This document shows positions 54,732 through 64,000 of a stretch of DNA of 64,000 nucleotides, one piece after another; the first letter of the stretch is position 1; each line of letters starts with the position of its first letter. The stretch is taken from contig NC_073744.1 in assembly GCF_029784135.1 (NCBI RefSeq), positions 70,234,593 through 70,298,592 on the forward strand. Reading direction: 5' to 3'. The notes under the pieces are model-generated. The model ran no database searches, was not told where the DNA came from, and saw nothing but the letters and a program-made list of their open reading frames with translations. Source of the DNA: Toxorhynchites rutilus septentrionalis. Taxonomy: Eukaryota > Arthropoda > Insecta > Diptera > Culicidae. A program made the translations under genes and the position numbers.

Positions 54732-56952
54732 GCACAGGACGACTTTCTTGATTTCAACGACATTTTCGGCTACTAGCTGACTAGAGCATGGTGCATCTTC
54801 GACAACAAACTTATCAGAACGGAATCGGCGGATCCTTAATTGCTCACGAACAGCCGTTACAACACTTTTCACATTTTCAATCACCTGGCTCGCGTTTTCG
54901 ATCTTCATCGAAGACAAAATGAAACTGTCTGAGAGTTGCATTCAGTAGAATATATTATCTTTGTAACGACATTTTTCCTGGAGTACGAGAACGGTGGCGG
55001 GATTAGTGCAAATAGAATCTCAGGTAAATTGCGGGCTCGAAAAGGAAAACTGCCAATCAGCTTTGAGATGTACTTTCTGGATTTACGCACAACAAGTATG
55101 TGATGCGGGTATATGGAATTGGAAATCCTGTATCCATGCTTGTAATCTAATTTGTGTCTGACAAGTTTATCTCGCCAGCACTGGCGGAACACATGTGCAA
55201 CCCGACAGATCTGATTAAGTGCAATCCCAAGAATATGTTATCTTTCCCAAACTGTTTTCATTAGTCATTCACTGTGCCCGGGAGTCGGAGCACTATCGAT
55301 CGAAATCCGATCCTTCCCCGAAGTAGCACATCACAGCCGTTTGGAAGCGTGTCAGAAAATCGTTTTCCAGAATCAGTTGGGAAAAGTTTTTGACATTTAC
55401 ATCAAACGCAGGAACGCAGGGAAGGGTAGGATAGCTTTGTAATGTGACGAATGGATTTCCTGTCGCTCCGACAAACAGAATCGAACCGAATCGAAGTGTC
55501 ACAACTGCATGTTGCTGCCGTCACTCACAGACTTCTCGTTTGCCAAGAACGATTTGAAAAATGGATGTCAATACCAGAGCTGCCTCCAATTCCAGTTTTT
55601 GCTGCAGCACGGATTTACATCCCCGATCCAACAGTGCTTAGACGAACATTTCTTTGCCAGCAGATCCGATCCCTATCTTTATAACAGCAATGTGTTAGAA
55701 ATCCAAACAGAGGTGTATGTGCTTGTGTGTATGTATTTCTGCTGCAACGCAATGCTTATTTTCCCATATCGAAAGCCCATTCATCTTCAGCATCGGCACG
55801 GCGAATGCAATACAACTTTCGGTTGCATAATTTATGTGAATCCAAGACAAATTCCTTCCCATATGGAGGCGGCAGCAAACAGCATCTCGCACTGTTTTGA
55901 GTAACTGAAATTCCATCCACAAAATGTCGAACAAGAGGAGCCGAGAGGGAAGAGCAGAGATTTGCGCTTATACTACATATCACACGGGAACTCTCTCTGG
56001 GTATGGTCGATGTTGGTGGAATTCGTTCTCGTTTCTGTTTGCGCAATCAATCTAAGTGATTCGCCACAATAAATCATTCCTATGCTCATCATGCCAGCGC
56101 AAGCAATTTTCCCTCCCGGGCAGCAGCCTCCCAGCAGGCGCACGGAGGCAGAAAGCTATTATCATCATCGCCATCGTCGGTATCGGAAGCCAACCTTCGC
56201 TGTACCATTAGGAGTACCCTTATATTAGATTTTTATGAAATATCTTTCCATCTTTCATCGACGGCTGGTTCGCTTGTTAAAATTTCTTGCGGAATTCGTT
56301 CCGGAGGTTTGTAACGTGGACTATTTATGGCCAGCAGATTCCAGAGAAATGCAAGTCTACATCGTTTTCGAAAAAAAAAGAAATCTTATTTATTCGTTTA
56401 TTATTCGGTACCGCCCAGAAGAGGCACAACGAAAAGTTAAATGTTTACTTTCGCCAAGAAATTATTGAAGGTTGGCATTCTCCCACGCAAACTGGCGGTA
56501 TTGGCTAAATTCCATTTAGCTACCGTTCTCGAACGTCGGAATGTCGGAATTGGTTGCTGAAGATTGCCTGTTGTGATTTGAGACAGTTGTGAGGCTCAAC
56601 ATCCAGGGGTGTTTTCAACTTCGAGGCTTTACACGTTATTCGCACAATTTTACACAAATTTGTAGTCTGTTTCGCGTTGCACGTTGTCACTTCAAAATCT
56701 CCCGTTCGGAATGACTTACTTAAATTTCACCGACAACAGTAATAATATGAATGCAAAACGACGCAAACCTGATAGTTATTGACAGCATCCTACCATGCAA
56801 GTTTTATGTTTGTAACATGCCTGAAAGAATGTGTGCTACATCGGAGATTATCTGAGAATGCATTATTGTATTTGCTTGTTTATCACTTCGGAGATTATCT
56901 GAGAATACATCGAAATATCATAAATAACTCTTTAGTATTGAGTTGCCCGAAA
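54732..56952. other. Unassigned, single-copy-looking DNA
   Basis: No gene is recognised. On minus, 54900-54730 encodes a stretch (KFVVEDAPCSS ... VVEIKKVVL) faintly like a mariner transposase linker, too weak to call. 55260-56050 is GC-richer, with overlapping frames on both strands (131 codons at 55509-55904 plus; 96 codons at 56046-55756 minus) and no domain. A 49-bp direct repeat (GGAGATTATCTGAGAAT) lies at 56841 and 56890. Confidence 0.35.
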
Positions 56953-57490
56953 AGTACACCCAAACTAGCGTTGGCAGAAAACATTTATCTTCGGCAGAAA
57001 AAATGTTTTTTCGTGAGCTGAAGGATGAAATGAACAAATAAAAGCACCTTAAAAACATGTTTGTATGTATGTATATGGAGCAAACATCTCTTTCTCTCAA
57101 ACTGAACGTCAGCTTGGTATTGTACCAAAAAAAGTCCAAACGGGGATCGAACCAAAGCCGGTTGGAATGCAAGGCTGTTTTACACGACCACGCTTTCCAC
57201 ATAGCCACTGATGCTGTTGCATAAATGCGTGATAATATTACACCTCATCACAAAATGAAGTTAAAAAGTGTTTTCTAAGAGTAAAAAGGAGAGCATAAAC
57301 GTGAATCCGTGAAACGAAAATCCGTGTATGTGACAGAGTATGCTTTAATGCGTGTTTATTTCCAATGTGTCTCTTGTTTCTCTCGCTCATACTGCACTTA
57401 TATTGCTATAGCCTATATATATATATTCTACAAATGCTATAGCAGTATGGGAGGGTAGCACATTTTCTGTTATTTTTTAACTCATTTGGT
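56953..57490 (-). repeat. Dispersed tRNA-SINE-associated repeat, copy 2
   Basis: This matches 25313-25800. Inside it, read on minus from 57207 to 57133, is a tRNA-like unit: A box of the type TGGCTATGTGG (57206-57196) and a perfect B box GGTTCGATCCC (57153-57143), followed by GTTTGGAC. Such a unit is the promoter of a SINE. The rest of the repeat is the tRNA-unrelated body on both sides. Confidence 0.75.
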
Positions 57491-58064
57491 CGGGGTTCTG
57501 ATGAGAATCCGAGACGTCGTTTATAGATTCAAAAATAACATTTCTTTTTGGTTCTTAAATGTTATTATCGAAGAAAACAAAAAAAAGCTCAGCCAAAGTG
57601 AACCAAGTTAAAAAATGATACCTAGAGTACCATTGCCTCTTAAATTTTTGAGCTCCATAACCAAGTCTTTCTAAATAACACAATACTCCCTTTCATGCTC
57701 ATGCGAGCTCACATTTTCGGCAATTTTGGATTCAGAGTCTTCAATAAAATGAAAAACAACATTATTTAGCTGCTGGACAGGCATAACTTCACTCTAATTG
57801 CAGCCAGAGCGAACCAATTACATGCTAACTATTAACATAATATCATTCTACAACACATTAGTATTTTGTAACGGCTCTTAACTAGTTTCATAAAAAGTAT
57901 GTATATTGACTAACTTTTAATATTCTAATATTAGAATAGAATGAATAAAATAGAATAAATGAAAACAAATTGACTTAAATGTATTACACTTGGTTCGTTA
58001 TGGCTGAACGCAATTTTGGAGAATGCAGAACATGGTTTTACACTTCAGGTCAGCGGATGTAACA
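57491..58064. other. Unassigned
   Basis: AT-rich, no feature recognised. Confidence 0.45.
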
Positions 58065-58286
58065 TCAATTCTCACTAGAGTTCATTAATTTTTGACGAGT
58101 GACCAAAGATGTGTGTGGTTTGGCGTTGTCCTGGTCGAAGACGACACCCACACGATTGAATAGTTTTGGAGGTTTTCCCATAATCGCTGCATTCAGTTTT
58201 TCCAGTTGCCAACAGTAGATTTTCTTATTGATCGTTTGATTCTTTGGAAGCAGCTCAAAAATTCCCCTTCTTTCCAATCCAACCAA
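58065..58286 (-). pseudogene. Mariner transposase fragment
   Basis: The 73-codon frame encodes the middle of a mariner transposase: GIFELLPKNQTINKKIYCWQ, then LNAAIMGKPPKLFNRVGVVF and DQDNAKPHTS, which contains the second catalytic aspartate, then LVTRQKL. The first aspartate block, the last block and the DNA-binding domain are missing on either side. It is a short relic. Confidence 0.85.
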
Positions 58287-59556
58287 TACAATGTATCAAT
58301 ACCTTTGACACTTACTATGTACACCTAACTGGCTTTCTGATAAAATTGTAAATAAAAACAAAAAAAAAATCTACAAAGAGCAGCTCGATGTTAATTTTCG
58401 TCTGCAGAAAATAAGGTTCTCATTGTTATCGAGTATTTTTGACGTAGGATTACGTCATTCGGGAACATATGGGGGTACAAATTGAAAAACGAAAATCCAT
58501 CGCATCGTGAAAAATGTCCAATTTCAAACCCTTATTGATCAGTCATTTCATGATGGATTGATGAGATTTTTGCATCAAACGATTTCGGCACTATAACTAT
58601 TTTTCACCTTGAATAAAATTATATATATCATGTAACTAACTATCGAATAATTTAAAAATCTCAACTCCTATCCTAACGGAAATACCCACTTGTGATTGGT
58701 CAAAATTGACGACACATGCGGCGGGTCCCTAACAGAGACATCAAAACCAAGCTGCATATAGGAAATCGGCATTGCAAATACATGAAAGTAGGGGGAGCTT
58801 TTGTTCTCACTGAAAAGTGTTACTACTCGATCTTGTTTTTTTCAACAATATCGGACACATTCATTTTTCAAAATTTCTGCCTCAAAGACAAATTTTATTA
58901 TGAAAAGAGTCCCAGACTATCAATTTGTGATGAGATAGCTATATATTTTTTGTGAAATTCACGGAAAAAAATCAACTTTTACCAAGGGTGCCCGTCTTTA
59001 CCACTCTTCCCCTACATGTGGAGTGCAGATTGCGCAGGACAGAACGGATGAATGAAACGAAAACGCTTGGAGAAAACGTCCTCAACGCATACTTTCGACG
59101 CATCCGTTTAAAATTAACGATTACTCAGAAGCAATTTGTGCACCTGTGCACGGATAGATTTTGGGGAAAAAAAATGTTTTGACTCACTTTTTATTAAATA
59201 GGATTTTTCATGAAATTAGATGCCAAAACAGTTCCTGTCAGCTTCGTGGAATCTGTTGAACAGCATCCGAATCTGACGGTGTTGATTGTTACTCCGTACA
59301 ACGTTTTAATTGTCCTGTTCCTTAAGCTGTTGCCTCGTGAATATTGAACTGAATCGTCCAATATGTGGACTGGTATATCTTTGTAGAAAATTAAACTGTA
59401 AATTTTAATAAAAACCTCCACAAACATGACCCATCTTACTAATTCGAGCGTCTATCTCATAACATCTTCCGATATGCCGCAATCCGGCGACCATACGCTC
59501 CATCTCTATGCCTCTGTCCATTCGAGCATTTTTGTACAGATTATGATTAAGGAACA
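58287..59556. other. Unassigned; one GACGTAGGA-TACGTC palindrome
   Basis: GACGTAGGATTACGTC (58441-58456) followed by ATTCGGGAACATATGGGGG is one of three copies of this motif in the window. 58952-59182 is open for 76 codons without motif. No other feature is clear. Confidence 0.4.
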
Positions 59557-59558
59557 TA

Positions 59559-60273
59559 GTTGAGGTGGGGGTAAAACGGACATGTTAAGAAGAACTTCAA
59601 TTATATCTTTGGAAACTCATGTTCCCCAAAACTTTTATGCAGTTTCTTGCAATTCAATATACTGTTTTTCTACCTATTTGGCCAAATACTTTACAAAAAA
59701 ATGTTTTTTTACTGAAATTAAAACAGACCGAAAACATTTTTTTCGATGCTGGTAATATGGTCATATAGTGGGGGTTATATGGACAGGTTTGTAATATATG
59801 ATGCGTAGAGGTTTATCGCTTGTGCTCCCTTGGCCGAGTGGTTAGCGTCATAACTAACATGCCGGGTGTTCGGGTTAAATTCCCGTTCTGGTCGGGGGTA
59901 TTTTTGTCAAAGAAATTTCCTCCGACTGGCACTGTGATCACGCGTATTCTAGAACTTGCCACTCAGAATGCATTCAAGGCGTGTTATTTGGCATAGAAAT
60001 CTCAACTAAGTACTAATAAAAATGACGCAATACTACGTTGAGACGGCGAAGTTCCTCTAGGAACGTTAGTGCCATTGAAGAAGAAGAAGAAGAGGTTTAT
60101 CGATCGCGACAGGAATAATTTTATTCATCCAAGGTCTGAACTCATCACGAATGTTCGTTAAATGATGAAAAAATCGGATTAATCCACCTAGAAGTGATAT
60201 AGTCCTTTTCAGCAGTATAAACTTTCACAGTCCATCTCACTCCCACTGGCAACTGTCCGTTTTACCCCACCAG
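59559..60273. mobile_element. TIR element (MITE) carrying a SINE
   Basis: The left end has GGTGGGGGTAAAACGGACA (near 59564) and the right end its inverse TGTCCGTTTTACCCCACC (60254-60271). TA lies at 59557-59558 and 60274-60275. Without the SINE the element is about 430 bp. No coding sequence. Confidence 0.75.
59819..60090 (+). mobile_element. Feilai-like tRNA-derived SINE
   Basis: AGAGGTTTATCG occurs at 59807-59818 and 60091-60102, an exact 12-bp target duplication. The head is tRNA-like: A box TGGCCGAGTGG (59831-59841), B box GGTTAAATTCC (59873-59883, one or two changes from GGTTCGANTCC). A tRNA-unrelated body follows, and the tail is a GAA triplet repeat (about 60077-60090). tRNA head, conserved body and a triplet 3' tail is the structure published for Feilai of Aedes aegypti, which is my basis for the name. 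It is inserted in the MITE 59559-60273. Confidence 0.9.
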
Positions 60274-60477
60274 TACAATTATATCAATAATTTTAATTTT
60301 CCACTCAAAAATGAATTTATTTTTCCGTACATACCTAATATCGCTTTTCTGTTAACTCACAAACCTAAATATAACCATCAGCGATTTGAATTTTGAACGA
60401 TGTTTTCATGTTTGATTAAGTGGCCGAACAATGTGTCAAATTCGAATCGTGTAGCCAGCTCGATTTTCCCTGCATTA

Positions 60478-61612
60478 GGAGAGAGGGGGGCACATTCAGA
60501 CACATTTTTTCCTTGATTTTTAATATTTTTTGTAAACCTAAAAAAATCCTGAATTCATCCTGCTTGTCATTTGGACATCAATGTATCATATGGACGTGTT
60601 AGAGGTGTGCGTTGATGCGATTACGAATGGTTTATTCGAATTTTTGAAAATTGACTTTTTGTCCGAATGTGCCCCATGTGTGGGGTAGTTTCGGACAGTC
60701 CTGGGGCACTTTCGGACAACGGAAAAAAAATTAAAATTTCATGTTTATTACCAATTACTTCCGTTTCTACTTATTTCCAGCATATTCTGCATATTTCTGT
60801 ATTTGTCTGAAAGGAAACTGCTTGCTATGAGAGTCAGTAAAAATTCGTGATTTTGCATTCTTCCGTTTTCGAGTGGTGGTTTTCCGCTGTAAAGTTTTTG
60901 GAAAAGGTTCAACATCTTCCGGGGACAAAGTTGACAAAGTAAAACCTATCTGTGCTGTAGATGTAGATGTTTTGCAGCATTGTTGTATTACTCGATGAGT
61001 CAGTTGCTACCTCCGCTCCAGAATGTGAGATCATTTGAGCATTCAAATTCCTTGTCCGAAAACAAACTTTTCTTGAGAATGGGTAGTAACCTGTGATTTT
61101 CAATCCAGCTGGGAAACTGAGAGCTTTTGCTTGAAAGGGCCCATAACTGAAACATCCAGGTGTTGTAAACGATTTGTGACATAAGGTGGAAAAGATACAT
61201 GAATTGTACTATTTTCTCGGAAAAATTTAATTGTTCCCAAAGTGCAATGACTTTTTGATTGATTTTTGATTTTTTGAAATTGATTCGTTTATGTTGCTTT
61301 TTGCTACCTTTTCAAATGTTCCGGAACATTGACAAACAGTTTTCCCGTTTGGCAACCGTAAGTTGGGAAATTAGCAAAGACAATGGACCCAGTTGGACCA
61401 CCTGTGAGCTAGAATCATGAAAACGTTCTATTCGAAACTAGTTCGATAGCTCTTTTCATCTCATCTTTGTTGATGCTGGTTCTATCGGTTTTCTTTTTGT
61501 AGTTTCGAACCATCATTAGGTCTGAGAATCAGACTAAACTGATGTTTGTTAGTAAATAACAACAGACTCAAATTTTTTATGAGGTATTAAACAGTGTCCG
61601 AATGTGCCCCAC
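60478..61612. mobile_element. TIR element with GTGCCCCA motifs
   Basis: GGGGGCACATTCAGACAC at the left (60486-60503) and the inverse GTGTCCGAATGTGCCCC at the right (61594-61610). Additional copies of TCCGAATGTGCCCCA and TGGGGCACTTTCGGAC lie at 60662-60717, so the left end has a second, inner set. TA is found on both sides (60476-60477, 61613-61614), though the exact ends are uncertain. No transposase motif. Confidence 0.6.
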
Positions 61613-61614
61613 TA

Positions 61615-62199
61615 TCATCCGAAGACAAATCATAGGGCCCTATTATAGAAATCGAGGCGATAAGAATTTTGCTCGTTAGACCTATTTTACTATTGACGTA
61701 GGACTACGTCTAACCGGAAGATATAGGGGGTGAAATGGAAATCTAGGCACTGAACAAGTAGGAAAAAATGCAAGATTTGGAACGCTAATAACTCGAGCAT
61801 TTCTCAATAGATCTCAAAGGTTTTTACATCAATTGATAGGACATATATCTACGCATCTATCACAACGAATAACATTTCATTTTTCTTGAGATAAATAATT
61901 GAATAATTGTGAAATATCAAGCATTGTCAAAATGCACTATGTGCCCATTTTTGTCCATTTTGTGCTCCTCAAATCGTACCGACCAAAACGGGCAATCAGC
62001 GAAATAGAATGAAGCACGATTGGAAAGGAAAAAGAAAAAAATGAACGAAACATTGGTCGCAGTTTCACACATGCGTAATTCTCGAGCCAGCCAGTCAGCT
62101 TAAAAATCCCCGCTCCGCTGCCGTAACGATCATTCTCATTCAAACCGTACACCACATCGGTTCGCATCACAACACATCAACAAACCAACCCAAGCAGCC
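61615..62199 (+). other. Unassigned; probable 5' flank of the histone pseudogene
   Basis: GACGTAGGACTACGTC lies at 61695-61710. 61960-62199 is less AT-rich and leads to the H2A start; TTAAAAATCC near 62100 could be a decayed TATA box, and CATCACAACACATCAACAAA is leader-like. No divergent H2B gene, the usual neighbour of H2A, is seen on minus. Confidence 0.45.
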
Positions 62200-62575
62200 A
62201 TGTCTGGACATGGTAAAGGAGAAAAAGTGAAGGGAAAGGCAAAATCCCGCTCGAACCGTGTTGATCTGGAGTTCCCCGCAAGGGTAGCTAGGCCGAGCGC
62301 GTTAGTACCAGTGCACCAGTCCACCTAGCCGGCGTTATATCGTTTCGGCCGCCGAAGTGATCGAGTTGGCTGGTAAAGCTGCTCGCGACGATGAGAAAAT
62401 CGCATTCAGTACAGAACACATTCAGTTCGGTGGACATCAAGACAACAACAGGCAGTTGCAGCGACTGGCGAATGGCAAACGCAATTGCAAAACGACAGCA
62501 GGTTTTTTCAAAACCACGAGTACTAAGTTTTCTAAATTGGAACCATTCCATAAAACAAGGCGCTTTTCAGGGCCA
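62200..62575 (+). pseudogene. H2A: Histone H2A pseudogene
   Basis: The frame starts MSGHGKGEKVKGKAKSRSNR, which is the N-terminus of insect H2A with few changes, followed by a QFP-like LEFP. A deletion of about 15 codons then removes the start of the histone fold. Reading resumes in another frame with SAPVHLAGV (family APVYLAAV), and after one more single-base loss with AAEVIELAGKAARD (family AAEVLELAGNAARD). The C-terminal third is unrecognisable. In the first frame a TAG occurs at 62326. H2A is 124 residues, so the stop of an intact gene would be just before the stem-loop seen at 62559. It keeps promoter-side sequence and the 3' signal, so it is not a poly(A) retrocopy; it looks like a degraded copy of a replication-dependent histone gene. 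Confidence 0.9.
62559..62574 (+). terminator. Degenerate histone 3' stem-loop
   Basis: GGCGCTTTTCAGGGCC is preceded by AAACAA. The histone mRNA consensus is GGCTCTTTTCAGAGCC: a six-base stem with a TTTC loop. Here five of six pairs remain and the fourth is G-G. The site lies where the end of an H2A gene should be. Confidence 0.8.
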
Positions 62576-63373
62576 TTAAACCTTCCAAAAAAGAGTTTAG
62601 GAAATACAGTTCAATGCTTTCTAAAACAATATCCAAAATAATAATAAAACACAAATTGATTTTTTCATAATTTGTTTGCCAGGATATGATGGGTATGCGA
62701 ATTTGGCAGTTGTTCTGAGCTTATTGATTTTCACCAATTCTTAAATTGCTTCTAGATTGAAAGTACAGTAATTAACACTTACCTCGACATTTAGCTAATT
62801 GGACGGACCTGTAATGCGACATATTTAGTTGGCCATTTTTGTAAATATAGAGTTCGGGGTCCAAATTATGACCCCACATTGAAAGTCGACACTGTACTAC
62901 TGTCATCGCAAATGTTCAATTACAGGTTAAAATTACCTCCAATCCGATACTGAGTGGTGGTATTGCGACATGCCATTGAATGTAATTTACTGTAAAATAT
63001 GTCACAAGCTGGATGGGAAGAAATTTTCCAACTGTGAAAGCTGTGGCGAGTGGCCGAACAAGATGGGAATATCGAGTGATAACAAAAACACAACACCAAA
63101 GGTTCTTTTGAGAACCATCAACATATTCATAAAGAGTAAATAGTAAACTAATCCATTTTTCAGGTAGATAGGTAGGTATTCACGTAGGAGAAGAAAATAA
63201 AACAATATATTTAAAATATATATATTTAACAAAAGCTGTCCCCTTTGTATAGTCCTACGTCACTCCGGTTATGTCCACGACATTACCCACCCGTCTTTTT
63301 TTATAGCAATCGAGCAATTCGATAGCACCGAGCTAGTGATAGCTATCGATGCAAGTGTCAGAACATTGCTCGA
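62576..63373. other. Unassigned; second histone-type stem-loop candidate
   Basis: GGTTCTTTTGAGAACC (63101-63116), preceded by CACCAAA and followed by ATCA, is a perfect six-base stem with a TTTG loop, one base from the histone loop TTTC. No histone coding sequence is recognised before it. A motif GACGTAGGACTATA (inverse of 63248-63261) lies further right. Confidence 0.45.
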
Positions 63374-63944
63374 GGTATTTGTGGAGGCAGTTCAAATAAA
63401 ATCGCGGTTAAGGAAACGTGGGAGGAATTCAGTGAGGAGCTTAATGCGCTGAGACCATCAATGCGTCTTGGTTCAGAATGCCAGAAAGTAAGTGTTTCTT
63501 CTACGATACATACAACTTCATAAGTAAATTTTATCGTATTATTTGAATTACTATCAAACGAATTTCCTACCTGAAAATGTCTTATTCCTGCTAGCGTATG
63601 TTAGTACGTGTTACTTTTGTCAGCAATTTTCTTTTTTATTGCTATACTATACCAAACTTTTTATACCATATGCTAAAGCTGAAATGTCTTGTAAAACAAT
63701 AATGATTTTTTTAAATTACAGATTTGGATTGACATGAGGTGAAAAGTAAATAAACACTAGCACACAACTAGCGAGAATTCAGGGCCAAAGGTGGTGGCCC
63801 AATACAATAAAGCTATTGACGCCGCTACAACAAGAAATCGACGCTAAAAGAGAATTACATAAAAAAAATGTTTTCCTTAAAAAAGTGGAATTTATGTGTG
63901 ACTCCTTACGGAATTCCATAGATTGCAGTTGTGAAAATAAATGA
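63374..63944 (+). pseudogene. Myb/SANT-like (zeste-type) DNA-binding gene fragment with intron
   Basis: Exon 1 (about 63374-63487) encodes AVKETWEEFSEELNALRPSM and LGSECQK, then a donor AAA|GTAAGT. The intron is 63488-63721, with a T-rich end and TTACAG. Exon 2 begins IWIDMR. In the next frame it reads VKSK, then LAHN, then REFRAKGGGP, with two stops between; a further one-base shift gives NTIKLLTPLQQEIDA and stays open to a TGA at 63942-63944. This pattern (KETWEEF, W-DM+-K-K, REF-AT-GGGP, LTPLEQEI) is that of the Myb/SANT-like regulatory-protein-zeste domain found in insect genes and in Harbinger transposons. Frameshifts and stops show it is broken. It could be a host gene copy or the accessory gene of a Harbinger element. 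Confidence 0.7.
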
Positions 63945-64000
63945 AAAGATTCATTTTTAATAATTATATTTTGAGGGAATTGAGGGAATATCAGTTTTCT
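63945..64000. other. Right edge, nothing seen
   Basis: AT-rich, no feature. Confidence 0.5.

Noticed and set aside
54672..54941. Mariner transposase N-terminus on minus
   Set aside because: Only a vague likeness in a linker-type stretch; part of the frame lies in the SINE and no helix-turn-helix or DDE block is seen.
57133..57207. A real tRNA gene with perfect B box
   Set aside because: It lies inside a dispersed repeat, and the acceptor and anticodon arms are not convincing.
59819..59900. A real tRNA gene
   Set aside because: The tRNA-like head is continuous with a SINE body and GAA tail, has target duplications, and the arms do not form a good acceptor stem by eye.
1..64000. CRISPR array, prophage, integron or other prokaryotic system
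   Set aside because: All signals are of animal transposons; the tandem repeats lack uniform repeat-spacer structure.
1..64000. Endogenous viral element (for example flavivirus- or rhabdovirus-like, common in Aedes)
   Set aside because: I saw no viral polymerase, nucleoprotein or glycoprotein motif in any frame; the only reverse transcriptases belong to retrotransposons.

Overview
The window looks like a repeat-dense piece of a culicine mosquito genome, most likely Aedes. The evidence is its content: a short tRNA-derived SINE with a GAA-triplet tail (the architecture described for Feilai of Aedes aegypti), Tc1/mariner relatives with DD37E and DD41D spacing, many TA- or TTAA-flanked MITEs, a Ty3/gypsy element, and AT-rich DNA with no intact host gene. 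I see no operons, no bacterial features, no CRISPR array and no functional tRNA or rRNA gene. Species is inferred, not proven.

Layout. 0-8 kb: a decayed non-LTR reverse transcriptase, a TIR element with internal direct repeats (3416-4260), a 1-kb foldback MITE (4489-5519), a truncated Tc1 transposase and an array of a ~130-150 bp repeat. 9.9-14.6 kb: a four-level nest. A tRNA-SINE is split by a DD41D mariner-like element, which is split by a DD37E element, which is itself split by a TIR element; a 5'-truncated retroposon with a 14-bp target duplication lies just upstream. 14.6-21.7 kb: mostly unassigned, but with a striking 58-bp inverted repeat (16213-16367). 21.7-29.6 kb: a Tc3-like deletion derivative with doubled terminal repeats, twin GC-rich hairpins, a Tc1 deletion derivative, a 1.9-kb TTAA-flanked (piggyBac-type) element, a mariner N-terminus and a foldback. 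30.1-32 kb: a 5'-truncated non-LTR retrotransposon with a YADD reverse transcriptase. 33.7-34.7 kb: an old LTR with a perfect tRNA-Lys primer site. 37 kb: a Helitron Rep remnant. 40.7-41.9 kb: a large foldback.

42,695-51,272 holds the only apparently intact mobile element: a Ty3/gypsy retrotransposon with two 975-bp LTRs differing at one base, a CATA target duplication, gag, a -1 frameshift site of the A AAA AAC type and a complete protease-RT-RNase H-integrase pol. There is no env. All catalytic residues I checked are present, so it is a recent insertion and may still be competent.

51-64 kb: more repeats (SINEs, mariner fragment, nested MITE plus SINE) and two decayed host-type genes: a replication-dependent histone H2A pseudogene that keeps a degenerate 3' stem-loop (62200-62574), and a spliced Myb/SANT (zeste-like) DNA-binding gene fragment (63374-63944). 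The window is best read as intergenic or large-intron DNA built by successive transposon insertions; the genes do not form a common pathway.
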